From the NCBI GenBank assembly GCA_017449065.1, contig JAFSKF010000034.1, forward strand, positions 1-64,000: a stretch of 64,000 nucleotides of DNA, given 5' to 3'. Below are positions 8,448 through 17,780 of this stretch, one piece after another. Within the stretch, counting starts at the first letter, position 1. Every line of letters begins with the position of its first letter. This stretch comes from Bacteroidales bacterium. Lineage in GTDB: Bacteria > Bacteroidota > Bacteroidia > Bacteroidales > UBA3663. Both the position numbers and the translations under genes were made by a program. Under the pieces are notes generated by a model that worked only from the letters and a program-made list of their open reading frames with translations, searched no databases and was not told where the DNA came from.

Positions 8448-9668
8448 TTGTCGCTCGCGTTTTTCCTTGCAAAGAGAATCCATTTCTCGAAAGGCGACGA
8501 CACACAGCGCGTGTCACCGCCTGCCGTCCGCTTTGCCATTGCCGGCATTGCTATCGGTCTGGCGGTGATGCTGCTTACAGTAGCCATCGTGGTGGGCTTC
8601 AAGAACGAGGTGCGCAACAAGATTGCCGGTTTCGGCGGACATCTGGAACTGTTGGCTATGACATCGAACGCCACTTTCGAGAAACTGCCCATCTGCTACA
8701 ACGATTCCCTGCTCGACGAACTGAGAAACATGCCCAATGTGGCATCGGCAGAACCGTTCATCACCAAACCGGCCGTGCTGAAAACCGATTCCGATTTCCT
8801 GTCGGTGGTTGTAAAAAGTGCTGACGTGGAGGAACGCGAGATCCGGATTTCGGAAACCATCGCACGCAAACTGAAACTGCAGACAGGCGACCGCGTGACG
8901 CTCTATTTTGTGCAAAACAACCGTTGGGAACAGGGACTGGAGTTCGGTGCCGACGATGTGTCGATCAAATCGGCACGACTGACGGTAAGCGGCACCTACC
9001 AGACACACTTCAACGAATACGACAGTCAGGTGATTTTGGGCAACATCGGCCTGCTGCGCGAAAAAAGCGGCTGGGACGAAGATATGGCCAGCGGAATAGA
9101 TATCCGAGTGCACGACTTCGACCGTATTGACGACACCTATTTAGATATCAGCGTGAATTGCAGCCAAAGCCAGGATCGGAGAGGAACCGCCTACATGATC
9201 CAAACCCTGCAACAGCAGAATCCGCAAATATTCGGCTGGCTGGATCTGTTAGATACGAACGTATGGGTGATTCTGGGTCTGATGGTCGTGGTTTCATCGT
9301 TCTCGATGATCAGCGGATTGCTGATTATCATTCTGGAACGGACGCAGATGATTGCCATCCTGAAAGCCTTAGGTTGCAGTAACCGGCAACTGCGGCACAC
9401 CTTCATCTGGATGGCGTGTTTCCTGACGCTGCAAGGCCTCTTCTGGGGCAACCTGTTCGGCTTGGGCCTCTGTGCCATTCAGTACTTTTGGCATCCGGTG
9501 GCTCTCGACCCGGAAAACTACTATCTCGAATGGGTGCCAATTGCCCTCAACGGATGGCATGTGATTGCCCTCAACATCGGCACACTGCTGATTACCCTAC
9601 TGATGCTGGTAGGACCGTCGGCCTTAGTGGCACACATTTCGCCAAGCAAAGCACTTACTACCGACTAA
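8448..9668 (+). CDS. FtsX-family ABC transporter permease, LolC/LolE-like
   Basis: A 406-residue inner-membrane protein of the MacB/FtsX permease family, probably acting in release of lipoproteins from the inner membrane. The start is a TTG at 8448, chosen because the first residues SLAFFLAKRIHFSKGDD and PAVRFAIAGIAIGLAVMLL match the usual N-terminus of LolC/E proteins and no ATG is available nearby. One membrane segment lies near residues 25-50, a periplasmic domain follows to about 265, and three membrane segments fill the C-terminus (VWVILGLMVVVSSFSMISG; MACFLTLQGLFWGNLFGLGL; VIALNIGTLLITLLMLVG). The ATPase partner is not in this window. The gene follows the aminotransferase closely. Confidence 0.83.
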   Translation: MSLAFFLAKRIHFSKGDDTQRVSPPAVRFAIAGIAIGLAVMLLTVAIVVGFKNEVRNKIAGFGGHLELLAMTSNATFEKLPICYNDSLLDELRNMPNVASAEPFITKPAVLKTDSDFLSVVVKSADVEEREIRISETIARKLKLQTGDRVTLYFVQNNRWEQGLEFGADDVSIKSARLTVSGTYQTHFNEYDSQVILGNIGLLREKSGWDEDMASGIDIRVHDFDRIDDTYLDISVNCSQSQDRRGTAYMIQTLQQQNPQIFGWLDLLDTNVWVILGLMVVVSSFSMISGLLIIILERTQMIAILKALGCSNRQLRHTFIWMACFLTLQGLFWGNLFGLGLCAIQYFWHPVALDPENYYLEWVPIALNGWHVIALNIGTLLITLLMLVGPSALVAHISPSKALTTD

Positions 9669-9693
9669 ATTACTAACCCCAAAACATATCTCT

Positions 9694-11265
9694 ATGAAGA
9701 AAATTTTCTTTGGAGCCCTTATTTCTTTAGGTATGCTGGCACTAACGGGCTGCCAGTGTGACACGAAACAGGCCGGATGCGAGGCTGACTTCAGCCAATA
9801 TACCCAAGATCTGCCGTTCCAGATGCCAAACGTGGCTCGTCCGACCTTTGCCAATACAGAACGTAGCATCATGGAATTCGGCGGTGTGGGCGATGGCGTG
9901 ACCCTCAATACGGAAGCATTCAGCAAAGCCATGAAAGAAATGTCGGCCCAAGGCGGTGGACACCTGATTGTGCCCCAAGGTGTCTGGTTCACCGGCCCTA
10001 TCACTTTCGAAAACAACATAGACTTGCAGTTGCGCGATGGAGCCGTTATCCTCTTTACAGGGGATTATAATGCCTATCCTATCGTCGATTGCTATTTCGA
10101 AGGACTCAAAACCCGCCGCTGTCTGGCTCCTCTGAATGCCAACGGCAAAGAGAATATTGCCATTACAGGTTTCGGCACCATTGACGGCAACGGCGGTGCA
10201 TGGCGCTGGGTGAAGAAAAGCAAGCTGACCAGTGCGCAATGGAAGGAACACCTGAGCCGAGGCGGCTGCACGGACGAGAAAGGTTCGATCTGGTTCCCGA
10301 CCGAAGCGATTCGCGATGCTTACAACCGTGCGGACATGAACGTGGTGCGCGGGGTGGAAACCGAAGAAGACTGGCTGGCGATCCGCGACTATCTGCGTCC
10401 CGTGCTGCTCGATTTCTCCTACTGCAAGAACATCTTACTCGAAGGCGTCTGCTTCCAGAACTCGCCGGCCTGGAACCTGCATCCTTTCATGAGTGAAAAC
10501 ATCATTGTGAACAACGTGATGGTGATCAATCCCTGGTATAGCCAGAACGGAGATGGTATCGACGTAGAATCGTGCAAGAACGTAATTATCGCCAACAGCA
10601 AGTTTGATGTGGGCGACGATGCTATCTGCGTGAAGAGCGGTAAAGACGAAGACGGACGCGCCCTCAAGACACCTTGCGAGAATGTGGTGGTGGATGGCTG
10701 TGCAGTTTATCACGGGCACGGAGGCTTCGTGGTGGGCAGCGAAATGTCGAGCGGTGTGAAGAACGTGAGCGTCAGCAACTGTATGTTCTTAGGCACCGAT
10801 GTGGGTTTGCGCTTCAAATCGAAACGCGGACGCGGCGGCGTGGTGGAGAATATCCACATCCGGAACATCAACATGATCGATATTCCTACCGACTGCATCC
10901 TGTTCGACTTGCACTATAGCGGTATGTCGGCCAGCGAAGAAAAAGCCCTCGGCCTGCAGAAAGGCGGCAACCTGGAGAACATCCCGGCTGTGGATGAAAC
11001 CACACCGCAGTTCAAGGACATTTATATTTCCGACATCGTTTGCCAAGGTTGCGACCGTGCAATGTACTTCAACGGCATTCCGGAAATGCCTATCACTAAT
11101 ATCAACGTCAGCAATGCCCGCATTAAAGCCAATTATGGAATGACGCTCAATCACAGCCAAGGTATCACGATCAGCGACATCCAGCTGACGCTGCCCGAAG
11201 GAGAAGAGCCGATTTCGACCTTTAATGTGAAGAATCTGACCGTAAACGGCAAAACGATTGAATAA
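9694..11265 (+). CDS. Polygalacturonase, glycoside hydrolase family 28, lipoprotein
   Basis: A 523-residue hydrolase of galacturonate linkages in pectin. The N-terminus (GMLALTGCQC) is a lipoprotein signal with the lipid-bearing cysteine at about residue 20, so it is probably anchored in the outer membrane or periplasm. The right-handed beta-helix carries the four GH28 signatures in order: NGDGIDVESC (about 286), VGDDAICVKSG (about 308, catalytic aspartates), YHGHGGFVVGSE (about 342) and GLRFKSKRGRGG (about 372, the usual RIK position reading RFK). The early segment FGGVGDGVTLNTEAFSKAM is also typical. It lies 25 bases after the permease gene and 17 bases before the DUF4861 gene, suggesting a pectin unit with the latter. 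Confidence 0.9.
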   Translation: MKKIFFGALISLGMLALTGCQCDTKQAGCEADFSQYTQDLPFQMPNVARPTFANTERSIMEFGGVGDGVTLNTEAFSKAMKEMSAQGGGHLIVPQGVWFTGPITFENNIDLQLRDGAVILFTGDYNAYPIVDCYFEGLKTRRCLAPLNANGKENIAITGFGTIDGNGGAWRWVKKSKLTSAQWKEHLSRGGCTDEKGSIWFPTEAIRDAYNRADMNVVRGVETEEDWLAIRDYLRPVLLDFSYCKNILLEGVCFQNSPAWNLHPFMSENIIVNNVMVINPWYSQNGDGIDVESCKNVIIANSKFDVGDDAICVKSGKDEDGRALKTPCENVVVDGCAVYHGHGGFVVGSEMSSGVKNVSVSNCMFLGTDVGLRFKSKRGRGGVVENIHIRNINMIDIPTDCILFDLHYSGMSASEEKALGLQKGGNLENIPAVDETTPQFKDIYISDIVCQGCDRAMYFNGIPEMPITNINVSNARIKANYGMTLNHSQGITISDIQLTLPEGEEPISTFNVKNLTVNGKTIE

Positions 11266-11282
11266 ATTTTAAGACGCATACG

Positions 11283-12611
11283 ATGAAGAAGTTTCTCCTG
11301 CTTTCAGCCATAGCCTGCCTGATGGGTTCCGTACAAGCCGAGACCCTCAGCATTACCCTGCGCAACCCCAATAAGAAAGCGCTGACCGATGCTCCCGTCT
11401 GCATTCAAGTGCCTGCCGGCAAGAACTACCGGAGTGCAACCGTACGTATTGGCGGCAAGGAAATTCCCAGCCAGATGGACGATCTGAACGGCGACGGACA
11501 GAAAGACGAACTGGCCTTTGTGGTGAATATTGCCAAAAAAGGAAAACTGAAGGCTGAAATCGAGTTTTCGACCACCGAAACCCAACCGGACCGCTATCCG
11601 AACCGGGTGCACGCTCAGATGTGGTTCAAGGACAACGACAAAACACGCTCCTATACCGAAAAGAAACATATTCCGACCGATACCGTTTCAGAACGCGTCG
11701 ATAACATGTATTCGAAGATGATGCATCACGGTCCGGCGTTCGAAAACGAGAAAGTGGCCTATCGTGTCTATTTCGACAAGAAACAAAGTACCGACCTGTA
11801 TGGCAAACGTGTGCCACAACTGGAGCTGGCAGACGGTTTGTGGTACAGCAGCGAGGTACCGGCACTGGTAAAGGAACACCGTTTTGGCGACGACATCATT
11901 CTGGTGGGACAAACTATCAGCATCGGCACGCTGCGCGGTTGGGACGATTCGAAGGATACTCCGGAATATGCCACCTCGGCACCTGCCACGAAAGTGCCGG
12001 ATCCTTGTATGGTGATGATCGATCCGTTTGCCTACCGGCAGGCACATATTGTGGCCAAAGGTCCTGTGCGGACGGTGGTTGATATGAACGTGGAGGGCTG
12101 GCAGTATAAAGGTCGGACGCTGAACCTGAAGAGCCGTTACATCCTGTATGCCGGCAATCGCGAATGCGAAGTGCGACAAATCTTCAGCGGCAGCGAAAAA
12201 GACATGAAGGATTTGGAGAAAGTGGAGTTTGTGACAGGTGTGCTCAAAGTGGGCATCTTCAACACCGACAGCGTCCAGCTGGCAGGCATACACTACTTCA
12301 CCGACCGGAAAGGCCTGTGTGCTTCGTATGGCAAAGACTGGCCGGACGGCAATCACAAGCTCTATCCGCAAATGTCCGCTGCTGCTTTGGCTGTAAGCAT
12401 CCATCCCGGATTCGTCACACGTACCATCGACCGCAAAGAACAGATTCTGTTCGGCATCCATACCAACGAGCTTCACACCGTGAACTATCGGATGGCGTTC
12501 TGTGCCCCGGACAAAGAAGAGGCGCCCCTGGTGGATAAACCCTGGACGCCCAAACGTTGGTTCAAGTGGTGCAAGCAATGGAACAAAATCAAGCCTTTGG
12601 AGGTGAAGTAA
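11283..12611 (+). CDS. DUF4861-type secreted protein of pectin loci
   Basis: A 442-residue protein with a clear signal peptide (KKFLLLSAIACLMGSVQA). I recognise it as DUF4861-like from the opening ITLRNPNKKALTDAPVCIQV, the phrase MDDLNGDGQKDELAFVVNI, and the later AFENEKVAYRVYFDKKQSTDLYGKR. Proteins of this family are found with pectin- and rhamnogalacturonan-degrading enzymes in Bacteroidetes and are predicted to be beta-rich carbohydrate-active proteins; I do not know a proven reaction. It follows the GH28 gene after 17 bases, supporting a joint role. The next gene (YciO-like) begins 1 base after its stop, so transcription may run on. Confidence 0.75.
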   Translation: MKKFLLLSAIACLMGSVQAETLSITLRNPNKKALTDAPVCIQVPAGKNYRSATVRIGGKEIPSQMDDLNGDGQKDELAFVVNIAKKGKLKAEIEFSTTETQPDRYPNRVHAQMWFKDNDKTRSYTEKKHIPTDTVSERVDNMYSKMMHHGPAFENEKVAYRVYFDKKQSTDLYGKRVPQLELADGLWYSSEVPALVKEHRFGDDIILVGQTISIGTLRGWDDSKDTPEYATSAPATKVPDPCMVMIDPFAYRQAHIVAKGPVRTVVDMNVEGWQYKGRTLNLKSRYILYAGNRECEVRQIFSGSEKDMKDLEKVEFVTGVLKVGIFNTDSVQLAGIHYFTDRKGLCASYGKDWPDGNHKLYPQMSAAALAVSIHPGFVTRTIDRKEQILFGIHTNELHTVNYRMAFCAPDKEEAPLVDKPWTPKRWFKWCKQWNKIKPLEVK

Positions 12612-12612
12612 T

Positions 12613-13236
12613 ATGCAGATTTTCAAATTATACGAAAACAATCCGAATACCCGGATCCTGGCGGATATCGCCGACGTGATACGCGACGGAGGCGTTATCA
12701 TCTATCCTACTGATTCGGTGTATGCCATCGGCTGCGATGCCTTGAACCAGAAAGCCGTCGAAAAGATCTACCAGTACCGCAAGGAAGAACAGAAAGAGAG
12801 CCACCTCTCCATCATCTGCAAGGACATCAGCCAAGCCGACGAATATACACGTATCTCGAAGGAACAGTTCAAGTTGATGCACCGGTATCTGCCGGGACCT
12901 TTCACCTTTATTTTGGAAGCCGGCCTGAAATTGCCGAAGGTATTCCGTAGCCGGAAGACGGTGGGTATCCGCATCCCGGACAACAAGATTCTGCATGCCT
13001 TGCTCGAAGAGCTGGACGGACCGTTGCTGACTACATCGCTCAAGGCACCTGTGGAAGAAGACGATCCGGACAGCCTGAGCTACATGACCGACCCTTTCCT
13101 TATCGAAGAGACGTTCCGAAACCAGGCAGACGTACTGATTGACGGCGGCTACGGCGAGGACAAACCTTCGACGGTAGTCGATCTGTCGAAAGGAGAAGTG
13201 AACATCTTGAGACAAGGAGCAGGAGTATTGGAATAA
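12613..13236 (+). CDS. YrdC/Sua5-domain protein, YciO-like
   Basis: A 207-residue cytoplasmic protein of the threonylcarbamoyl-AMP synthase fold, which makes the precursor for the t6A modification of tRNA. The segments IIYPTDSVYAIGCDAL, YLPGPFTFILEAG and RKTVGIRIPDNKILHALLEE match the YrdC fold. The wording is closer to the YciO subfamily than to TsaC, so the t6A role is not certain. The stop overlaps the mutS2 start in a TAATG arrangement (13234-13238), implying translational coupling. Confidence 0.85.
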   Translation: MQIFKLYENNPNTRILADIADVIRDGGVIIYPTDSVYAIGCDALNQKAVEKIYQYRKEEQKESHLSIICKDISQADEYTRISKEQFKLMHRYLPGPFTFILEAGLKLPKVFRSRKTVGIRIPDNKILHALLEELDGPLLTTSLKAPVEEDDPDSLSYMTDPFLIEETFRNQADVLIDGGYGEDKPSTVVDLSKGEVNILRQGAGVLE

Positions 13237-15662
13237 TGATTTATCCTGAAAATTTTGAAGCGAAACTGGGTTTCGACAAGATACGCCAGCTGCTGAGGGA
13301 AAGCACTCTCTGCTCATTGGGTGCAAATCGTGTGGAGGGAATGTCGTTCCTGACCGACCGTCGTGCCCTCGAAAAAGAACTGACCCTCACTAACGAAATG
13401 ATGATTGTGCTGCAAGACCAGTTGCAGCCGATGCCTACCGACGGGTTCTTCGACGTTACGGAAGCCTTGAAACGAATCCGCGTGGTGGGCACTTTCCTCG
13501 AAACGGAAGAACTTTTCAATCTGCGTCGGGCTTTGGCAGGCATCGATGCCTTAGTGCGTTACTTCAAGCCGCCGACAGAAGGCGAAAACCTACACCCGCT
13601 GCTGAGTCAGCAGGCCTCGGAAGTGACCACCTTCCCGGAACTGGTTCGCCGTATCGACCAGACCTTGACCCCTACCGGAGAAATCAGAGACAACGCCTCA
13701 CCCCATCTGGCAGAAATACGGCAAGAACTGTCGAGCACCGTCAACAGCATTTCGCGAATGTTGAACCGGATTCTGCATGCAGCACAAGGCGAAGGATGGG
13801 TGGAAAAGGATGTGACACCGGCTATGCGCGACGGACGCCTGGTCATTCCGATTCCGCCATCGTCAAAACGGAAACTGAAAGGCATCGTACACGACGAATC
13901 GGCTACCGGCAAAACACTCTATGTGGAGCCTGCGGAAGTAGTCGATGCCAACAACCGCATCCGTGAACTGGAGGGCGAAGAGCGACAGGAAATAATCCGC
14001 ATACTGACCACACTGGCAGGTTCCATCCGTCCCTATCTGCCCGACATACTCGCCAGCTTCGAGTTTCTGGGGCTGATTGACTTCCTGCGTGCCAAAGCGC
14101 GTTTCGCTGCTTCCGTCGATGGTTCGATCCCTGCGTTCTCTTCCGACGGATCGACCGACTGGGTGCAGGCACGACACCCATTATTATATCTAAGGTACAC
14201 GCGTGAAGGGAAGTCGGTGGTGCCGCTCGATATGCTGCTCGACCACCGCAAGCAACGCATCATTCTGATATCAGGCCCGAATGCAGGCGGCAAATCGGTC
14301 TGTCTGGAAACGCTGGGTCTGGTGCAGTATATGCTGCAATGCGGTCTGCCGGTTCCGATGAGCAGCCACTCGAAGGTAACGGTTTACGACCATATTTTTA
14401 TTGACATCGGCGATGAGCAAAGCATCGACAACGATCTTTCGACCTATTCGAGCCACTTGCAGAACATGAAGTTCTTTGTGCGCCATGCATCCAACCGCAC
14501 CTTGCTGCTTATCGACGAGTTCGGAAGCGGCACGGAACCTCAAATCGGAGGAGCCATCGCACAGGCACTGTTGGGCAAGTTCAACGACGCCAAAGCCAAC
14601 GGAGTTATCACCACACACTTCACCAACCTGAAACTGTTTGCCGACGAAACCGAAGGCATTGTGAATGGAGCGATGCTGTACGATCGGGGCGAAATGCGTC
14701 CGCTGTTCCGTCTGGAAGTGGGACGTCCCGGTTCTTCGTTCGCCATTGAGATTGCACATAAAATCGGCCTGCCTGTCGTAGTTATCGAAGAAGCCAAGCG
14801 TATTGTCGGCTCCGATTACGTAAATATGGACAAGTACTTGCAGGACATTTCGCGCGACAAACGCTACTGGGAACAGAAGCGCGAAAAGATACATCGGCAG
14901 GAAAAAGATTTGGAGCAGAAAACGCAGGAATACGAAGAAAAAAGCGCCGAACTGAAAGCCAAGCGCCAGGAAATGATGGACAAAGCACGCGATGAGGCCA
15001 CTTCGCTGTTGCAGCAAGCCAATGCGCGCATCGAACGTACCATCAAGGAAATCAAGGAGGCTCAAGCCGAAAAGGAAGCCACCCGTAAGATTCGGGAAAA
15101 ACACGAAAAGTTCAAGGAGAAAGTACAGGCGAAACCCAAGCCGCAGAAAGTGGCCGTTGCAGCCGACAGCAGCCAGACGCCTTTACAGGCAGGCGATTAT
15201 GTGCGCATCAAGGGACAGACGACCGTCGGCGAAGTGATTGCCATGAACGGCCGGCAATGTCAGGTCGCTTTCGGCATGATCAAAAGCATGATCGACATGA
15301 GCCGTCTGGAAAAAGTCTCGAAGAACCAGCTCAAGAAAGAATCGGGCGACAAGTTCGCCCATCTGGCAACTGCCCGTTCAGGCAATGAAGTGGATGTATT
15401 GGCAGAACGTCGCAAAAATTTCAAACTGGAACTCGATGTACGCGGAATGCGTGCCGAAGAAGCCTTGCAGGCCGTCATGTATTACTTAGACGATGCCATT
15501 TCGCTCAGTGCCAGTGAAGTCCGCATCCTGCACGGAACCGGTACCGGTGCCCTGCGCGTGGCCATCCGTCAATATCTCGACACTTGTGCCGGCGTCGCCA
15601 ACTTCCACGATGAACATGTACAATTGGGAGGTGCCGGCATTACGGTGGTGGAATTGTATTGA
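13236..15662 (+). CDS. mutS2: MutS2 family ATPase/endonuclease
   Basis: An 808-residue DNA-binding ATPase linked in other bacteria to suppression of homologous recombination and to ribosome rescue. It has MutS-like core and clamp regions (about 1-310), a Walker A ISGPNAGGKSVCLET (about 346-360), a Walker B/signature region LLLIDEFGSGTEPQIGGAIAQ (about 423-443), and a long charged coiled coil (about 530-640: EQKREKIHRQEKDLEQKTQE). The C-terminal Smr nuclease domain (about 730-808) carries LDVRGMRAEEAL and the conserved HGTGTGALR. Length is normal. Translation is coupled to the upstream YciO-like gene by one-base overlap. Confidence 0.93.
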   Translation: MIYPENFEAKLGFDKIRQLLRESTLCSLGANRVEGMSFLTDRRALEKELTLTNEMMIVLQDQLQPMPTDGFFDVTEALKRIRVVGTFLETEELFNLRRALAGIDALVRYFKPPTEGENLHPLLSQQASEVTTFPELVRRIDQTLTPTGEIRDNASPHLAEIRQELSSTVNSISRMLNRILHAAQGEGWVEKDVTPAMRDGRLVIPIPPSSKRKLKGIVHDESATGKTLYVEPAEVVDANNRIRELEGEERQEIIRILTTLAGSIRPYLPDILASFEFLGLIDFLRAKARFAASVDGSIPAFSSDGSTDWVQARHPLLYLRYTREGKSVVPLDMLLDHRKQRIILISGPNAGGKSVCLETLGLVQYMLQCGLPVPMSSHSKVTVYDHIFIDIGDEQSIDNDLSTYSSHLQNMKFFVRHASNRTLLLIDEFGSGTEPQIGGAIAQALLGKFNDAKANGVITTHFTNLKLFADETEGIVNGAMLYDRGEMRPLFRLEVGRPGSSFAIEIAHKIGLPVVVIEEAKRIVGSDYVNMDKYLQDISRDKRYWEQKREKIHRQEKDLEQKTQEYEEKSAELKAKRQEMMDKARDEATSLLQQANARIERTIKEIKEAQAEKEATRKIREKHEKFKEKVQAKPKPQKVAVAADSSQTPLQAGDYVRIKGQTTVGEVIAMNGRQCQVAFGMIKSMIDMSRLEKVSKNQLKKESGDKFAHLATARSGNEVDVLAERRKNFKLELDVRGMRAEEALQAVMYYLDDAISLSASEVRILHGTGTGALRVAIRQYLDTCAGVANFHDEHVQLGGAGITVVELY

Positions 15663-15762
15663 AAAGGCGAAGAATATACCTTCAGCTCCGCTTAAAAAAT
15701 GTTTCGCAACACATTTCGTGCATTTTTTTTGTGGAATATTTCGGAAATTCAAAAAAGTTATA

Positions 15763-15770
15763 TATCTTTG
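15763..15770 (+). promoter_or_regulatory. -7 box of the phosphohexomutase gene
   Basis: TATCTTTG about 36 bases before the ATG at 15806. The upstream TTTG element is not clear. Confidence 0.5.
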
Positions 15771-15805
15771 CGCGGTAAAGTTGAACCCAAAATATAAAAC
15801 ACATC

Positions 15806-17539
15806 ATGGACGAACAGCTTATTAAAGAGTGTACCGCCAAGGCGCAGACCTGGTTAGGTGCAGGTTTCGACGAAGAGACCAAAGCAGAAGTGAAAGCGAT
15901 GCTCGAGGCTGAGGACAAGACCGCCCTCGTCGATGCTTTCTATCAGAACCTTGAATTTGGTACCGGCGGACTCCGCGGTATTATGGGTGCAGGTACCAAT
16001 CGTATGAACAAGTATATTGTAGGTATGGCCACTCAGGGCTTTGCCAACTATATCAATAAGGAATTCCCCAACATCCGGCCGGCTGTGGTGGTGGGTCATG
16101 ACTGCCGCAACAACGGACGTATGTTTGCCGAAACCGTAGCTGCTATCTTCAGCGCCAACGGCATTCAGGTATATCTGTTCGAGAGTCTGCGTCCGACTCC
16201 GGAAATCTCGTTTGCCATCCGCCAGCTCAAAGCTCAGGCCGGTGTGAACGTGACTGCTTCGCACAACCCGAAGGAATATAACGGCTACAAGGCCTACTGG
16301 GATGACGGTGCTCAGGTGCTTTCTCCACACGACACTGGCATCATCGACGAAGTGAACAAGGTAACAGTCGATCAAGTGAAGTTCACCCCGAACTACGATC
16401 TGATCAAGATCATCGGCGGCGAAATGGACGTTGACTACCTGAAGGCTGTGAAAGAGGCGATGGTAGATCAGGACGTCATCTTGCGCCAGAAAGATCTGAA
16501 GATTGTCTATTCTCCGTTGCACGGCACAGGTCGCGTCATCATTCCTGCCGCTCTGCGTTCTTGGGGCTTCCAGGACATCAACGTGGTGCGCGAGCAGATG
16601 GTGATCGACGGCAACTTCCCAACCGTAGTTTCGCCTAACCCGGAGAATAGCGAGGCTATGACCCTGGGTATGAACTTAGGCACTAAGCTGAATGCCGACC
16701 TCGTATTGGCTTCCGATCCGGATGCCGACCGTCTGGCTGTGGTTTGCCGTGACAATCAGGGCAAGTGGATGATCCTGAACGGCAACCAGACCGCTATGAT
16801 GCTCTACTGGTACATCATCACCAACAAGAAGAAGCTGGGTCAGCTGACCGGCAACGAGTTTATGGTGAAGACCATCGTTACCTCCGAGCTGATTGCCAAG
16901 ATTGCCAAAAAGAACAATGTCGAGATCTTCGACGAATATACCGGTTTCAAGTGGATTGCCTACCGCATCCGCGTGAACGAAGGCAAGAAGAAATACATCG
17001 GCGGTGGCGAAGAGAGCTTCGGCTTCCTGCCATTCGATAAGGTGCGCGATAAGGATTCACCGGCTTCTATTTGCCTCTTGTGCGAGATTGCCGCATGGGC
17101 TAAGGAGAACGGCATGACGCTGTACGATCTGCTGCTGTCTATCTACCGCGACTACGGCTTCCAGAAGGAAAAGGCCGTGAGCGTAGTGAAGCCGGGCAAG
17201 AGCGGTGCCGACGAGATCAAGGCTATGATGGAGAACTTCCGCAAGAACCCACCGACAGAACTGGCCGGCGAGAAGGTCGTTCTCTCGAAGGACTTCAAGA
17301 CCTTGAAGCAGTGCGACGACAAGGGCAACGTTACCGACATCGATATGCCGGCTACCAGCAATGTGCTGCAGTACTTCACTGCCAGCGGCATCAAGGTGAG
17401 CGTACGTCCTTCGGGCACCGAGCCGAAAATCAAGTTCTATTGCGAGGTTCCTGCTCCATTCGACGGCAAGGACTACCAGAAGGCATCGGATAACGCTGAA
17501 GCCAAGCTGGCAGAAATCTGCAAGAGCTTAGGAATATAA
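15806..17539 (+). CDS. Phosphoglucomutase/phosphomannomutase
   Basis: A 577-residue enzyme of the alpha-D-phosphohexomutase family, moving phosphate between C1 and C6 of hexose phosphates. The four family signatures are present: the phosphoserine loop TASHNPKEYNGYK (about 150), the magnesium loop SDPDADRLAV (about 303), the sugar-binding GGGEESFGF (about 400) and the phosphate-binding RPSGTEPKIKFY (about 535). Early residues FGTGGLRGIMGAGTNRMN are also typical. The length fits the longer PGM/PMM type common in Bacteroidetes. It stands alone between its own promoter and a terminator. Confidence 0.92.
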   Translation: MDEQLIKECTAKAQTWLGAGFDEETKAEVKAMLEAEDKTALVDAFYQNLEFGTGGLRGIMGAGTNRMNKYIVGMATQGFANYINKEFPNIRPAVVVGHDCRNNGRMFAETVAAIFSANGIQVYLFESLRPTPEISFAIRQLKAQAGVNVTASHNPKEYNGYKAYWDDGAQVLSPHDTGIIDEVNKVTVDQVKFTPNYDLIKIIGGEMDVDYLKAVKEAMVDQDVILRQKDLKIVYSPLHGTGRVIIPAALRSWGFQDINVVREQMVIDGNFPTVVSPNPENSEAMTLGMNLGTKLNADLVLASDPDADRLAVVCRDNQGKWMILNGNQTAMMLYWYIITNKKKLGQLTGNEFMVKTIVTSELIAKIAKKNNVEIFDEYTGFKWIAYRIRVNEGKKKYIGGGEESFGFLPFDKVRDKDSPASICLLCEIAAWAKENGMTLYDLLLSIYRDYGFQKEKAVSVVKPGKSGADEIKAMMENFRKNPPTELAGEKVVLSKDFKTLKQCDDKGNVTDIDMPATSNVLQYFTASGIKVSVRPSGTEPKIKFYCEVPAPFDGKDYQKASDNAEAKLAEICKSLGI

Positions 17540-17586
17540 TATATTAGATAGAAGATTTCTCACTTCTATTTATTACCACTATTTCG

Positions 17587-17620
17587 GGACAGTTCATCGT
17601 GACGGTGGGCTGTCCTTTTT
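17587..17620 (+). terminator. Rho-independent terminator after phosphohexomutase
   Basis: GGACAG at 17587-17592 pairs with CTGTCC at 17610-17615, followed directly by TTTTT. Confidence 0.75.
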
Positions 17621-17728
17621 GTGCAAAAATATGCAAGGTTTGAGAAGCAGAGTTTGCTAAGACCTGACAATATACCCGAAAACAACAAAAAATAGGGATG
17701 GACCTATCCTAAGTGTAAGAAAAAAGGT

Positions 17729-17736
17729 TAACTTTG
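17729..17736 (+). promoter_or_regulatory. -7 box of the DASS carrier operon
   Basis: TAACTTTG lies 45 bases before the carrier ATG at 17781. No perfect TTTG is seen at the -33 position. Confidence 0.5.
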
Positions 17737-17780
17737 CAGCAAATTTTACAGTAATACAAGCTAAAATCTAATAAAATCTT